A program made the translations under genes and the position numbers. Below, piece after piece: positions 1-8,039 of a stretch of DNA of 64,000 bases. The notes beneath the pieces are model-generated. The model was not told where the DNA came from and made no database searches. It saw nothing but the letters and a program-made list of their open reading frames with translations. The stretch is from an uncultured Acetatifactor sp. (GTDB taxonomy: Bacteria > Bacillota > Clostridia > Lachnospirales > Lachnospiraceae). The stretch is from contig CALWSL010000008.1 of assembly GCA_944384205.1 (NCBI GenBank), forward strand, positions 1 through 64,000. The letters run 5' to 3'. The number at the start of each line of letters is the position of its first letter. Within the stretch, counting starts at the first letter, position 1.

Positions 1-72
1 TAGCTGCACCCTTCCCACTGCCGGGCGGGTCAAGGACTTTCACCCGTTAGAACGTGTGCCCGCCGGGCACAC
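1..72 (-). mobile_element. Group II intron, 5' end (runs off the left edge)
   Basis: Read on the minus strand, the intron would begin at 72 with GTGTGCCCGGCGGGCACAC, followed by a GGGTGAAAGTCC motif. These are hallmarks of the 5' end and domain I of bacterial group II introns, which start with GTGYG. A 19-nt hairpin lies at 54-72 and a second stem (26-30 with 42-46) encloses the GAAAGTCC loop. The 5' splice boundary falls six bases after a terminator hairpin, which is the known target preference of class C introns. The maturase and the catalytic domains V/VI would lie to the left of the window, so only about 72 nt are seen. Class C is an inference from position. Confidence 0.65.
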
Positions 73-107
73 AGAAACAATGCGGCAGAATTTACTTCCA
101 CCGCATT
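73..107 (-). terminator. Terminator hairpin of the 127-764 gene pair, target of the intron
   Basis: Inverted repeat AATGCGG (79-85) and CCGCATT (101-107), followed on the minus strand by GTTTCT and then at once by the intron start at 72. The intron has probably replaced the rest of the U-tract. It lies just downstream of the stop codon of the small membrane protein gene. Confidence 0.55.
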
Positions 108-126
108 GATGCCTTTTGCATACATT

Positions 127-495
127 TTATTTTAAGCCTTTGATAAACGGAATCAGGCAAAGGAGAACAACGATACCGACAATTCCGATTCCAATTCCGG
201 CAACCATATGGCTCCATACCATTGTAAGACACATGCCCACACCCAGCAACAGGGCTCCAACAATTCCGACCAGTGATGCGCCTATGGTTTTTCCTGACAG
301 CTTAATAGGTTCTTTGTTTTCCATCCTTCTCCATACAAACACCATAATCAGCAGTACGACAGCTCCGATCACTCCCATTATAACGCCCGGTCCAAACGCA
401 TTCCACTCCGGAATCAGCGCCATACACATTCCAAGGGCAAACAAAATGCCTCCGATGGTTCCTAAAATCATAGATACAAATGTACTCTTTTTCAT
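127..495 (-). CDS. Small four-helix membrane protein, unknown function
   Basis: A 122-residue protein that I do not recognise. It looks like an internal duplication of a two-helix unit: hydrophobic helices at about 7-28 and 35-54, a short basic loop (WRRMENKEPIK), then helices at about 70-92 and 97-118, with a similar GxxxxLGxGMC pattern in both halves. The ATG overlaps the TAA stop of the upstream gene (TAATG), so the two are probably translationally coupled. No catalytic motif is visible. A role in the membrane together with the upstream amphipathic protein is only a guess. Confidence 0.75.
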   Translation of the reverse strand: MKKSTFVSMILGTIGGILFALGMCMALIPEWNAFGPGVIMGVIGAVVLLIMVFVWRRMENKEPIKLSGKTIGASLVGIVGALLLGVGMCLTMVWSHMVAGIGIGIVGIVVLLCLIPFIKGLK

Positions 496-764
496 TATCT
501 GATACCTGCCTTTTTTTTTGCCTCTGCCGCTTCTTCTCTTGCCTTCTGTTCTGCGACCAATCTTTCTTTTGCCTCTTCTACAGACTCGCCTTCCTTTGTC
601 AAAAAGCTGTCCACGAATTTATCCGCAATCTTAGTAAACCCGCCGACCGCTCCTTCCTCAATTTTTTTGTAGCCTCCGACTACACCTTCCTCAATCTTCT
701 TATAGCCCTCGACTACATTTTCTGCAATTTTTTCATTTGCTTCTACCAGTTTTGATTTTGCCAT
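495..764 (-). CDS. Small repeat-containing amphipathic protein, unknown function
   Basis: An 89-residue, highly charged protein built on repeats of the form VxGGYKKIEEG (about residues 18-27, 29-38, with a third degenerate copy GGFTKIAD at 41-48). The tail, rich in Glu, Ala and Lys, should be helical. Proteins with this VVGGYKKIE repeat occur in many Clostridia, but I know of no established function. An AAGGAG ribosome binding site precedes the ATG. It is the first gene of a two-gene unit with the small membrane protein, whose start overlaps its stop. Confidence 0.78.
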   Translation of the reverse strand: MAKSKLVEANEKIAENVVEGYKKIEEGVVGGYKKIEEGAVGGFTKIADKFVDSFLTKEGESVEEAKERLVAEQKAREEAAEAKKKAGIR

Positions 765-864
765 TTCTTACTATCTCCTTTTCATTTATTTTGTTTCCTT
801 TGATATGGAAAGAATACCATGGGTTTGTTTCTGCTTTGTTTGATTTTTGTTTGCGAAATATTAA

Positions 865-905
865 AAGGATACCCATATCCGTCTGATAACGGATTGAGTA
901 TCCTT
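865..905 (-). terminator. Second (tandem) terminator downstream of the heat-shock operon
   Basis: Stem AAGGATAC (865-872) with GTATCCTT (898-905) and an inner ATCCG/CGGAT stem; on the minus strand it is followed by TTAATATTT. It lies after the stronger terminator at 938-979. Confidence 0.65.
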
Positions 906-937
906 CGTCCTCTCCTTTTGTCGGAAATCTCTTTCGG

Positions 938-979
938 AAAAACAAGCGGCAGTTCGCTTTCTTTATAGCGAACTACCGC
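938..979 (-). terminator. Terminator whose stem contains a stop codon
   Basis: A 12-bp stem, 968-979 with 946-957 (one G-U pair), followed on the minus strand by TTGTTTTT. The TAG stop of the 91-residue gene (973-975) lies inside the stem, so a translating ribosome would reach into the terminator. Confidence 0.75.
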
Positions 980-1248
980 ACAGGTTCATAATCTATCTGC
1001 GATTCCTCATCAGTAGCTTCTAATTTAAAAATTACAGGCCGAAGTCCGTCATTACAACTGCAAATTGCAACTCCCGGCTTACGAATCCAGTCTCCATAAT
1101 AAAATACATCATTTCCCGCACCGTGAGCAAGTGCAAAAACATACTGATAAATTGCCTTCCATGCCTCATCACATAAGCCTTCCGGCTTCATAGCAAATTT
1201 CAATTCACACGGTTTCTTATTTCTGATGTATCTTACATACCCTGTCAT
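973..1248 (-). CDS. Hypothetical protein at the end of the heat-shock operon
   Basis: A 91-residue protein, not recognised. It starts 32 bp inside the 3' end of the dnaJ-type gene, in a different frame, and ends inside the operon terminator, so it is very probably the last gene of that operon. The sequence is mixed alpha/beta in character with a central HGAGNDVFYYGDW segment and a paired CSC; no known catalytic motif is evident. The overlap suggests translational coupling and a role linked to the chaperone, but nothing in the sequence defines it. Confidence 0.6.
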   Translation of the reverse strand: MTGYVRYIRNKKPCELKFAMKPEGLCDEAWKAIYQYVFALAHGAGNDVFYYGDWIRKPGVAICSCNDGLRPVIFKLEATDEESQIDYEPVR

Positions 1249-2158
1249 ACTCCATCAGTTTCTGCCGTTCATCCGGCGTCAGATTTTTGGGCACTTCTAT
1301 CTGAATCACAATGTATTCGTCTCCTTTCTGTCCGTGATTCTTCATTGACTGTATTCCTTTATTCTTAAGTCGTATCTTACTTCCTGACTGTGTTCCGGCA
1401 GCAATTTTACAGGATACTTTTCCCGTCAGGGTCGGAACAATCGCTTCTCCGCCAAGTACTGCAGTGGTATATGGAATCGTTACTGTCACATACACATCGT
1501 TTCCCTTACGCTCGTACCCGGGTTTCGGCATAATATGTATCTTCAGCATAATGTCTCCCGCAGGTCCGCCGCCCTCCCCGGATTGACCTTTCTCTTTCAG
1601 GCGGACAATTTGCCCGTCATCTATGCCTGCAGGAATGTGTACCTGCAGAGAACCAATTTTTCCGTTTTCGTCCCTTAACTGCAATATCTTATCGCATCCG
1701 GTAACAGCTTCATCAAAACTGATTTCCATATCCGCATGAACATCAGCCCCTTTCCGTCGAAACCTGTTTCCTCCAAATTTGCTTTCTGTACGGGAATGAA
1801 ACGTACCCGCATCATGTCCATGAAACAGGTCCCCAAAGAGATTCTCAAAAATATCACCCATATCGGCATTTGTAAAATGAAATTCCTGATAGCCTGGTCC
1901 ACCGGTTCGACCCCGACTTGCCTCAAAACCTTCTTCAAACGCAGCAGCTCCATACTGATCGTACAGCTTTTTCTTCTCAGAGTCACTTAAAACATTATAT
2001 GCCTCTGTTATTTCCTTAAATTTCTGTTCCACCTGTTTATCCCCGGGAGTTGCATCCGGATGATATTTCTTGGCAAGTTTCCGGTAAGCCCGTTTTATTT
2101 CCGCCTCATCCGCACTCCGGTTTAGACCAAGGACTTCATAATAATCCTTCTTGCCCAT
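1217..2158 (-). CDS. DnaJ-class (CbpA-like) J-domain chaperone
   Basis: A 313-residue Hsp40 co-chaperone that would stimulate DnaK ATPase and hand over unfolded proteins. The J-domain is at 4-70 with HPD at 33-35, followed by a Gly/Phe-bearing linker and a C-terminal substrate-binding region (about 125-300, with VHIPAGIDDGQIVRLKEKGQ). It lacks the four CxxCxGxG zinc motifs of true DnaJ, so it is a type II/CbpA-like protein and the symbol dnaJ is not used. It lies downstream of hsp20 and probably shares its CIRCE-controlled promoter; about 140 bp separate the two genes without an obvious terminator. Confidence 0.9.
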   Translation of the reverse strand: MGKKDYYEVLGLNRSADEAEIKRAYRKLAKKYHPDATPGDKQVEQKFKEITEAYNVLSDSEKKKLYDQYGAAAFEEGFEASRGRTGGPGYQEFHFTNADMGDIFENLFGDLFHGHDAGTFHSRTESKFGGNRFRRKGADVHADMEISFDEAVTGCDKILQLRDENGKIGSLQVHIPAGIDDGQIVRLKEKGQSGEGGGPAGDIMLKIHIMPKPGYERKGNDVYVTVTIPYTTAVLGGEAIVPTLTGKVSCKIAAGTQSGSKIRLKNKGIQSMKNHGQKGDEYIVIQIEVPKNLTPDERQKLMEYDRVCKIHQK

Positions 2159-2300
2159 TATTCAACACCTCCGAATATAAGAAGGGATACACAGTATCAC
2201 AACCGGTATCCCTGTAATTTAGTGTATCGTGAAAGTTTCTCGTTTTTCCTATGATGCAGGGAACGATGAACCTCGCTGAAATATCCTAATCAGACTGTCA

Positions 2301-2741
2301 TCAGCCTTCAATGGTAATATACTTATTTTCCTCTATCTCCTGTTTTGCTTCCTTCTTCGGTACCGCAATTTTTAATATGCCGTCCTCAAATTTCGCTTTG
2401 ATATTATCCTTCTCTATATCCTCACCTACATAAAAGCTTCTGCTGCAGGTTCCATAATATCTTTCTCTGCGAATATATTTGCCGCCTTCCTCCTTCTGCT
2501 CGTCGCCGGTCCTGGATGTAGCTGTAATATTCAGATAACCGTCCTTGAACTGAACCTGCACATCTTCCTTCTTATATCCCGGGAGGTCAATATCCAGTTC
2601 GTAACCAGTCTCGTTCTCTTTCACGTCTGTTTTCATAACAGCCGTCGGAGCATTCACCCTTGCTACATTTTTAACCGGACGTGTAAACTCGTCAAAAAAC
2701 TCATCAAATAAACTTTCTCCAAAAATACTGGGCATCAACAT
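2301..2741 (-). CDS. Hsp20/alpha-crystallin small heat-shock protein
   Basis: A 146-residue ATP-independent holdase. The alpha-crystallin domain covers about 42-140, with the typical YELDIDLPGYKKEDVQVQFKDG entry strand region and a C-terminal GILKIAVPKKE strand. The N-terminal arm (MLMPSIFGESLFDEFF) is Phe-rich as in the family. AGGAGG precedes the ATG. It is the first gene behind a sigma-A promoter that overlaps a perfect CIRCE element, so HrcA repression and heat induction are expected. The dnaJ-type gene follows. Confidence 0.93.
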   Translation of the reverse strand: MLMPSIFGESLFDEFFDEFTRPVKNVARVNAPTAVMKTDVKENETGYELDIDLPGYKKEDVQVQFKDGYLNITATSRTGDEQKEEGGKYIRRERYYGTCSRSFYVGEDIEKDNIKAKFEDGILKIAVPKKEAKQEIEENKYITIEG

Positions 2742-2790
2742 ATGTCATTCCTCCTTCTATTTAGACATTTGTTCTTTTTGTTATATCTAT

Positions 2791-2819
2791 GTTATAACAC
2801 TTTTGTTAGCACTCGTCAA
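2791..2819 (-). promoter_or_regulatory. Sigma-A promoter of hsp20
   Basis: TTGACG (2819-2814) and TATAAC (2796-2791) with a 17-bp spacer, minus strand. The -35 box lies in the spacer of the CIRCE element and the right arm lies in the promoter spacer, so a bound repressor would block polymerase directly. Confidence 0.8.
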
Positions 2820-2832
2820 TAGAGAGTGCTAA
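2806..2832 (-). promoter_or_regulatory. CIRCE operator (HrcA binding site)
   Basis: TTAGCACTC (2806-2814), 9-bp spacer, GAGTGCTAA (2824-2832): a full match to the CIRCE consensus. HrcA itself is not in the window. It controls hsp20, the dnaJ-type gene and probably the 91-residue gene. Confidence 0.95.
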
Positions 2833-2888
2833 CAAATTGTATTAAGCTTTTGTAAACTTTCTAAAGCAAAAATAAATATTATAATTTA

Positions 2889-2918
2889 TTTACGCTGAGA
2901 TATACGATATAATATAAT
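2889..2918 (+). promoter_or_regulatory. Possible promoter of the divergent TerD gene
   Basis: Two overlapping TATAAT hexamers (2908-2913, 2913-2918) with a poor -35 (TTTACG at 2889-2894, 18 bp from the second). About 70 bp upstream of the start codon. The weak -35 leaves the call uncertain. Confidence 0.35.
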
Positions 2919-2984
2919 TGTTGGGAATCATTTAGATTATTTGTATCCAACAACAACTACAAAATGATAATTTCAGGAGGCAGC

Positions 2985-3731
2985 ATGATTAATATTATTA
3001 TGAAATCAAAGGGTGCCCTTGACCGATGTACCATTTCTTCCCTTAATGCTCCCAATGGGCGGGGAGTGCTTACCTCCCAAAACATTGGAACATTAAACCA
3101 AGAAAAAATACCTGAAAGTACATCCCACCCCTCATTTCACCCCAACCAACAAACTTCCGCACAGCGTCAATTTCCACGACTGGCAAAACCAGTGCAGAAG
3201 GGGCAAAAAATATCCTTAGAAACTGCCGGTCCTCTAAAGTCCGTCAGGGCATGTTTTGGCTGGAATGCAATAAATCCCCAATGCGATGTGGATGTTTCCG
3301 CTTTTCTGCTGGGTGCTGACGGAAAAGTTCTGGGTGATTCCTGGTTTGTATTTTACGGACAAACCGAAAGTCCGGACCAAAGCACCAAATTCCTCGCAGA
3401 CAATTCTGCAGACTGCGAAGTGATAAGCATCAATCTCCAGACATTAAATGCAAATGTAAAAAAAATTGTATTTGTTTTGACAATCAACGAAGCACTTCAA
3501 AAAAATCTTAACTTTGGAATGATGAAGGATGTATACGTCAGAATCCTGAACGAGGACGGAAGCGAACTGGTCAGCTTCCGGATGACAGATTATTATTCAA
3601 ATGTAATTTCGATGATGATTGGGGAAATCTACCGGCACAATGGCGCATGGAAATTTAATGCTATCGGAAACGGTGTTGCCAGGGATTTATCAGGACTTTG
3701 CAATTTATATGGTGTACAAGTAAGCGATTAG
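2985..3731 (+). CDS. Divergent TerD-family protein with N-terminal extension
   Basis: A 248-residue TerD-like protein. The start at 2985 has AGGAGG four bases upstream; ATGs at 2964 and 3000 are also in frame. Residues about 1-65 are an extra segment, followed by a TerD domain starting at QKGQKISLETAG and ending in WKFNAIGNGVARDLSGLCNLYGV. The usual calcium-binding stretch GDNLTGxGDGDDE is replaced by a segment reading LADNSADCEV, so the acidic metal ligands are mostly lost. It is followed after 14 bp by the AIM24 gene and is separated from the main ter genes by the HAD/ATPase pair. Likely a non-metal-binding partner of the canonical TerD proteins (inference). Confidence 0.85.
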   Translation: MINIIMKSKGALDRCTISSLNAPNGRGVLTSQNIGTLNQEKIPESTSHPSFHPNQQTSAQRQFPRLAKPVQKGQKISLETAGPLKSVRACFGWNAINPQCDVDVSAFLLGADGKVLGDSWFVFYGQTESPDQSTKFLADNSADCEVISINLQTLNANVKKIVFVLTINEALQKNLNFGMMKDVYVRILNEDGSELVSFRMTDYYSNVISMMIGEIYRHNGAWKFNAIGNGVARDLSGLCNLYGVQVSD

Positions 3732-3745
3732 GAGGAACAAAGGAA

Positions 3746-4453
3746 ATGTTATCTTTTGAGACAGTAAACGAATTAACATTAAAAGTTACATGTACCGGCA
3801 ATGATGTACTCTTTACAAAAGCCGGTGCATTTATTGCCGGAGACAGTGCAGGCGGAAAGAACTACAAATTTGAAAAGCTTCTGCTGGGACCACAGAACAA
3901 TCTTGCACAGGCTGCCCTTGGTTCCCTGATGCGCCGTGTCACAGGCGAAAATATTCCGCTGATGAAAGTAATGTTCAGCGGGGATTCTGTTACCTATTAT
4001 GCAAGCTATAGCCAGCACGTTGTAATTTATAAGCTGGCTGTGGGGGAAGTCATTTCTGTTGAGTCGGAAAATATACTGGCTTTTACCCAGGACTGCAAAT
4101 ATGATGTTCGTTTTATCGGATGCGGTGTACTTTCCCAAAAGGGACTGGCAACCTCAACCTTAACCGGCGCCGGTGCCAACGCCTATGTTGCAGTTCTTTG
4201 CGACGGCAATCCTATTGTATTGAGCAATATTCAAAGCCGCAACACCATTTCTGTGGATCCTGATGCTGTTATCTGCTGGATGGGACAGTCCGGCTATTGC
4301 GATCCGAATATTAAAACGGATTTGTCATGGAAAAATCTGATTGGTCAGGCATCCGGCGAGTCTTACGCTTTTGAATGGAGCGGCAACCAGCCTGTATCCG
4401 TTATCATACAGCCTACGGAACGCAGAGGCGGTATACGTGTCGGCGTTGATTAA
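3746..4453 (+). CDS. AIM24 family protein (DUF124)
   Basis: A 235-residue protein of the AIM24/DUF124 family, an all-beta, double-jelly-roll-like fold. Family hallmarks are the repeated glycine-rich strands (KAGAFIAGDSAGG, AGANAYVAVLCDGNP, VDPDAVICW). The start at 3746 has AGGAGGAA eight bases upstream. In the family, bacterial members are often neighbours of TerD genes, as here (14 bp after the divergent TerD). Biochemical function is unknown; a membrane- or stress-associated scaffold is the usual guess. It closes a two-gene plus-strand unit that ends at a strong terminator. Confidence 0.85.
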   Translation: MLSFETVNELTLKVTCTGNDVLFTKAGAFIAGDSAGGKNYKFEKLLLGPQNNLAQAALGSLMRRVTGENIPLMKVMFSGDSVTYYASYSQHVVIYKLAVGEVISVESENILAFTQDCKYDVRFIGCGVLSQKGLATSTLTGAGANAYVAVLCDGNPIVLSNIQSRNTISVDPDAVICWMGQSGYCDPNIKTDLSWKNLIGQASGESYAFEWSGNQPVSVIIQPTERRGGIRVGVD

Positions 4454-4462
4454 ACTTAAAAG

Positions 4463-4504
4463 AACCTCTTAGGAAAAGCATTCCATACATCTTCCTAAGA
4501 GGTT
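4463..4504. terminator. Bidirectional terminator between AIM24 and HAD genes
   Basis: Perfect 13-bp stem AACCTCTTAGGAA (4463-4475) with 4492-4504, followed by TTTTTCTT on the plus strand and by a T-rich run on the minus strand. It serves two convergent units. Confidence 0.9.
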
Positions 4505-4508
4505 TTTC

Positions 4509-5282
4509 TTAATTTTTACGCTCTATATCCGGCAAAAGCTTTCTGATATACTCTAAAAGTCCTTCTGAAAACAACACATCCGGTTTCACTCTCAAAATTC
4601 TTTCACTGTCCGCAGCAGCAATCTCAAGCTTTGCGGGAGCGATTCCAATATCTGCACACTGCAACATGGAAATATCGAACTCGCTGTCTCCGGCGGCAAT
4701 CACCCTGTCTGCACGTAATTTTTCCTTTAATCTTCCTGCGGCATTTCCTTTGTTTAGTCCTCGAGGTACCACATACACTTTGATACCATTGTGGAAAACA
4801 TCCACCTGAGAAGCATCCAGCTTTTGGGACAAAGCTTTCACGGATTCCACTGGCTGATTACTCTTTGTAAACAGAAATAAATCCTTGATATTTCTGACTT
4901 CAAAGCATCTGTTTACATCCTCTTCCAGCATTATCTCCGCCTTTTTCAGTTCATCCTCGCTCCCGGCAATTATCTCTAAGGATTCCCTGTACCACTTTTC
5001 ATCCTCTACACCATTTCTTAATAACACTCCGCCGTTGCACACCAACACATAGGGAATGCTGCCTAATCCTAAATCAATCCGCCGGTACTGCTCTATGGTT
5101 CTGGTTGTGGTCGGCACTATAAGAATTTTCCGGGAGATTTCCTTTAACAAGTCCTGCGTTTTGTCTGTGATAAAAGAAATCTCTCTGCCCTGATAGATTT
5201 CGGCACATCTCCTCTTCTCTCCGATATCATGCTTATAAGAGTAAATTAATGTGTTGTCCAAATCAACATTAAATATTATCAT
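4509..5282 (-). CDS. HAD-superfamily hydrolase (sucrose-phosphatase/Cof-like)
   Basis: A 257-residue haloacid-dehalogenase phosphatase. Motif I is DLDNT (nucleophile Asp7, acid Asp9), motif II lies in VPTTTRT, and motif IV is GDSEFD near residue 200. The cap between about 80 and 165 is of the C2 type. Its ATG overlaps the TGA of the Ca-ATPase gene by four bases, so it is co-translated with it. HAD phosphatases are part of the biosynthetic set predicted for Ter loci (Anantharaman, Iyer and Aravind 2012, from memory), so dephosphorylation of a nucleotide-like intermediate is a reasonable but unproved role. Confidence 0.85.
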   Translation of the reverse strand: MIIFNVDLDNTLIYSYKHDIGEKRRCAEIYQGREISFITDKTQDLLKEISRKILIVPTTTRTIEQYRRIDLGLGSIPYVLVCNGGVLLRNGVEDEKWYRESLEIIAGSEDELKKAEIMLEEDVNRCFEVRNIKDLFLFTKSNQPVESVKALSQKLDASQVDVFHNGIKVYVVPRGLNKGNAAGRLKEKLRADRVIAAGDSEFDISMLQCADIGIAPAKLEIAAADSERILRVKPDVLFSEGLLEYIRKLLPDIERKN

Positions 5283-7957
5283 TTTTCCAGGCTTTTGTCA
5301 GAAAAGATTTTTACAATCAGTTTTCTAAGCATATCTGCCGGAATCATTGTTGCAGCAAGAATAACAACTGCAATCCAGCCCCTGATGCCAAACGGCTCAC
5401 AGCTAAACATATTTCCAATCCATTCAAACACCACAACCGGTATACGTGCTGCATTTACTATTAATGCCTGAATACCGATGATAGCAAAAAATACCTTCAG
5501 AAAACCTGTGTTTTCATTCAGTCCCTTAAAAATACCAAAGCCGTCGTCCCTTACATTAAAGCCGTTGAACAGAGCGCTCACAATAAATAATACAAAATAA
5601 CCTGTCAGGTGCTGCGCTTCATTATCAAACAGACCAATGAAGAACGGATGCTTCAGGTATACAAAGCTGATTGCAACCAGCCATGCACCCATGGTAACAA
5701 TCTGTGCCATCATTTTTTTGCTGACAATATTTTCGTCTCTTCTTCTGGGTTTTTCACTCATATACTTCTTCAATGCAGGCTCATTGCCAAGCATAATAGC
5801 TCCCAGACTATCCATTACCAGATTAACAAACAGCAAATGTGTTACTTTAAGCGGCTCTTCCACGCCAAAAAACGGAGCTATTGCACTTACAACGACTGCC
5901 GCCACGTTAATCACTAACTGGAACTTACAGAATTTCAAAATATTGTGATAAATCGTTCTGCCATACCAAATTGCATCTTTAATGGATTTGAAGTTATCAT
6001 CCAAAATTACAATCTTTCCTGCCTCTTTTGCTGCCTCTGTGCCGCTTCCCATCGCAAAACCAACGTCTGCACGCTTCAAAGCAGGAGAGTCATTTACACC
6101 GTCACCGGTCATTCCGACTACCAGATTCATTTCCTGACACAAGCGTACCATTCTGGATTTATCCGTAGGCAGCGCTCTTGCAATAACTCTGATATTCGGG
6201 ATAATCTTTTTTACCTCCTCGTCAGACATCTCATTTAACTGCGCGGAAGATAACGCTCTGTCGGAATTGTTCTTTAACAAACCTGCATCCTTTGCGATTG
6301 CAATAGCAGTTTCCAGTCTGTCTCCGGTAATCATAACTACCTGAATTCCCGCTCTCTGAACCTCCTCAATTGCCTCCTTAGCCTCTGCTCTGACATCATC
6401 CCTGATACCAACAAGACCAATGATAACAATATCATCATTAATGGTATTCTCTACAAGCTGCTTCTCAGAATAACCAAATGCCAAAACACGCATTGCCTTG
6501 GAAGCAAGCTCATCAATTTTTCTATCCAATACAGCTTTATCAATTGTTTTCAGATTACCGCTTTCATCCAGATACTGTGTAGCTGACGCCAGCAGTCTCT
6601 CCGGAGCACCTTTATAAAATGTCTTACCTACACTGTCAATTCTTGCCTGACTGAACTTATTGGTTGAGTTAAAGCCCTGACTTGCTGATACCGCATACTC
6701 TTTGTTTGCCTGCAGTGTATTAAAAGTAGCCTCTCCGATAAATTTCATTAATGCCTGATCTGTGGCATTTCCGCCGATTACCCTGTGGGAAGCATCAAAC
6801 ATGGACTGTGTGTTCTTACCAATGGCTAAATCCACAAAACCTTTTACTTTACTGTGCTTACTAAGCTCAGAAATTTCAATGGATTTACCATCTGCCGTAA
6901 AGAAATCTACTACTTCCAGCATACCCTTTGTAATGGTACCTGTCTTATCACTGAACAGAATATTTAAGGAACCTGCTGTCTCAATACCTTCTGCTTTTCT
7001 TACCAGTACGTTATGGTCAAGCATCTTGCTGGTGTTCTGCATCAGAACCAATGAAATCATAAGCGGTAATCCCTCAGGAACCGCACAGACAATAATAACA
7101 ATTGCCAGGGAAACTGCCTCAATAACATCCTTTACAATTTCGGCTGCACCGATGGCAAAATATGCAGAAAAGCCACCTGCGGAAACGATAAAATATGCAA
7201 AATAAAGAATTGCAATCACAATCGCTCCAATATATCCAAAGGTGGAAATTTGTTTTGCCAGCTTCGCAAGCTTTACTTTAAGCGGGGAATCCGGCTCGTC
7301 CTCCTGCATTTCTTCTGCCATTTTACCCATCATGGTCTTAAGACCTACTTTTCTTACATCCAGAATGCCTTCGCCATCAAACACAACAGCTCCTCTGAAT
7401 AAGGAATGCTTGTCTACAAAAGTATCGCCGGTAATATCCTCCGCAAGCTGAAAATCCTCGCTTGCCTGCGTCTTTTTACATTCCTCTGCCTCACCGTTCA
7501 AGGCAGAATTGTCAACTCTCAAAGCACCGGATACCAGAATGCCGTCAGCGGGAATTTTATCACCCGACTGAAGCAGTACCTTATCGCCTACTACCACGTC
7601 ATCTACATCAATTACGGTAATCAGACCATTTCTGTGTACCTTACACTGATCCTTCTTGGTACTGTCCTTAAGCTCTCTATATTTGGTATCACTTGCAACG
7701 CCCGTCTTAGCAGATACAAATGCAACCACCAAAATAGCAACGATTGTACCAAGCGGCTCATAAATTTCCGCATAACCGAAAAAAAACATCACAATCATTA
7801 ATGCTGCAATTGCAAGCAATATTTTAATCATGGGATCTGAAAAGGTTTCTTTAAACTCCTCCCAAAATGTGGTTGGCTTGGAATCAGGTATCTCATTTGA
7901 GCCATATTTCTCGCGTGATGCCAAAACCTCTTTGTCTGTAAGTCCATTATATTTCAT
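5279..7957 (-). CDS. Calcium-type P-ATPase (P2B/PMCA-like)
   Basis: An 892-residue cation-exporting ATPase. Visible: N-terminal cation-ATPase domain, actuator motif degenerate (NGEAEE where TGES is usual), PEGLP in helix M4 (residues 294-298), phosphorylation site DKTGT (Asp337), nucleotide domain with KGAPER, hinge MTGDGVNDSPALK, and about ten membrane helices. The family exports Ca2+ (some members Mn2+) in exchange for protons. AAGGAG precedes the ATG. It lies downstream of terD-terD-terD in the same direction, and since TerD proteins bind Ca2+, a calcium-signalling coupling is plausible. The HAD gene overlaps its end. Confidence 0.93.
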   Translation of the reverse strand: MKYNGLTDKEVLASREKYGSNEIPDSKPTTFWEEFKETFSDPMIKILLAIAALMIVMFFFGYAEIYEPLGTIVAILVVAFVSAKTGVASDTKYRELKDSTKKDQCKVHRNGLITVIDVDDVVVGDKVLLQSGDKIPADGILVSGALRVDNSALNGEAEECKKTQASEDFQLAEDITGDTFVDKHSLFRGAVVFDGEGILDVRKVGLKTMMGKMAEEMQEDEPDSPLKVKLAKLAKQISTFGYIGAIVIAILYFAYFIVSAGGFSAYFAIGAAEIVKDVIEAVSLAIVIIVCAVPEGLPLMISLVLMQNTSKMLDHNVLVRKAEGIETAGSLNILFSDKTGTITKGMLEVVDFFTADGKSIEISELSKHSKVKGFVDLAIGKNTQSMFDASHRVIGGNATDQALMKFIGEATFNTLQANKEYAVSASQGFNSTNKFSQARIDSVGKTFYKGAPERLLASATQYLDESGNLKTIDKAVLDRKIDELASKAMRVLAFGYSEKQLVENTINDDIVIIGLVGIRDDVRAEAKEAIEEVQRAGIQVVMITGDRLETAIAIAKDAGLLKNNSDRALSSAQLNEMSDEEVKKIIPNIRVIARALPTDKSRMVRLCQEMNLVVGMTGDGVNDSPALKRADVGFAMGSGTEAAKEAGKIVILDDNFKSIKDAIWYGRTIYHNILKFCKFQLVINVAAVVVSAIAPFFGVEEPLKVTHLLFVNLVMDSLGAIMLGNEPALKKYMSEKPRRRDENIVSKKMMAQIVTMGAWLVAISFVYLKHPFFIGLFDNEAQHLTGYFVLFIVSALFNGFNVRDDGFGIFKGLNENTGFLKVFFAIIGIQALIVNAARIPVVVFEWIGNMFSCEPFGIRGWIAVVILAATMIPADMLRKLIVKIFSDKSLEK

Positions 7958-7998
7958 ATAAAATTCTCCTTCAAATATTTCTCATTACGCACACAGAA

Positions 7999-8022
7999 GG
8001 AGAAACTTTTTGCAATTTCTCC
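7999..8022 (-). terminator. Hairpin between terD and the Ca-ATPase gene
   Basis: GGAGAAA/TTTCTCC stem (7999-8005, 8016-8022) with a 10-nt loop. No U-run follows on the minus strand, so at most a weak or attenuating terminator, or an RNA-stability hairpin. Confidence 0.3.
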
Positions 8023-8039
8023 CTCTTGCTGCATCTTAT

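Noticed and set aside
733..945. A 70-codon minus-strand frame before the small repeat protein
   Set aside because: Overlaps the terminator hairpin and the start of the next gene, and has no ribosome binding site.
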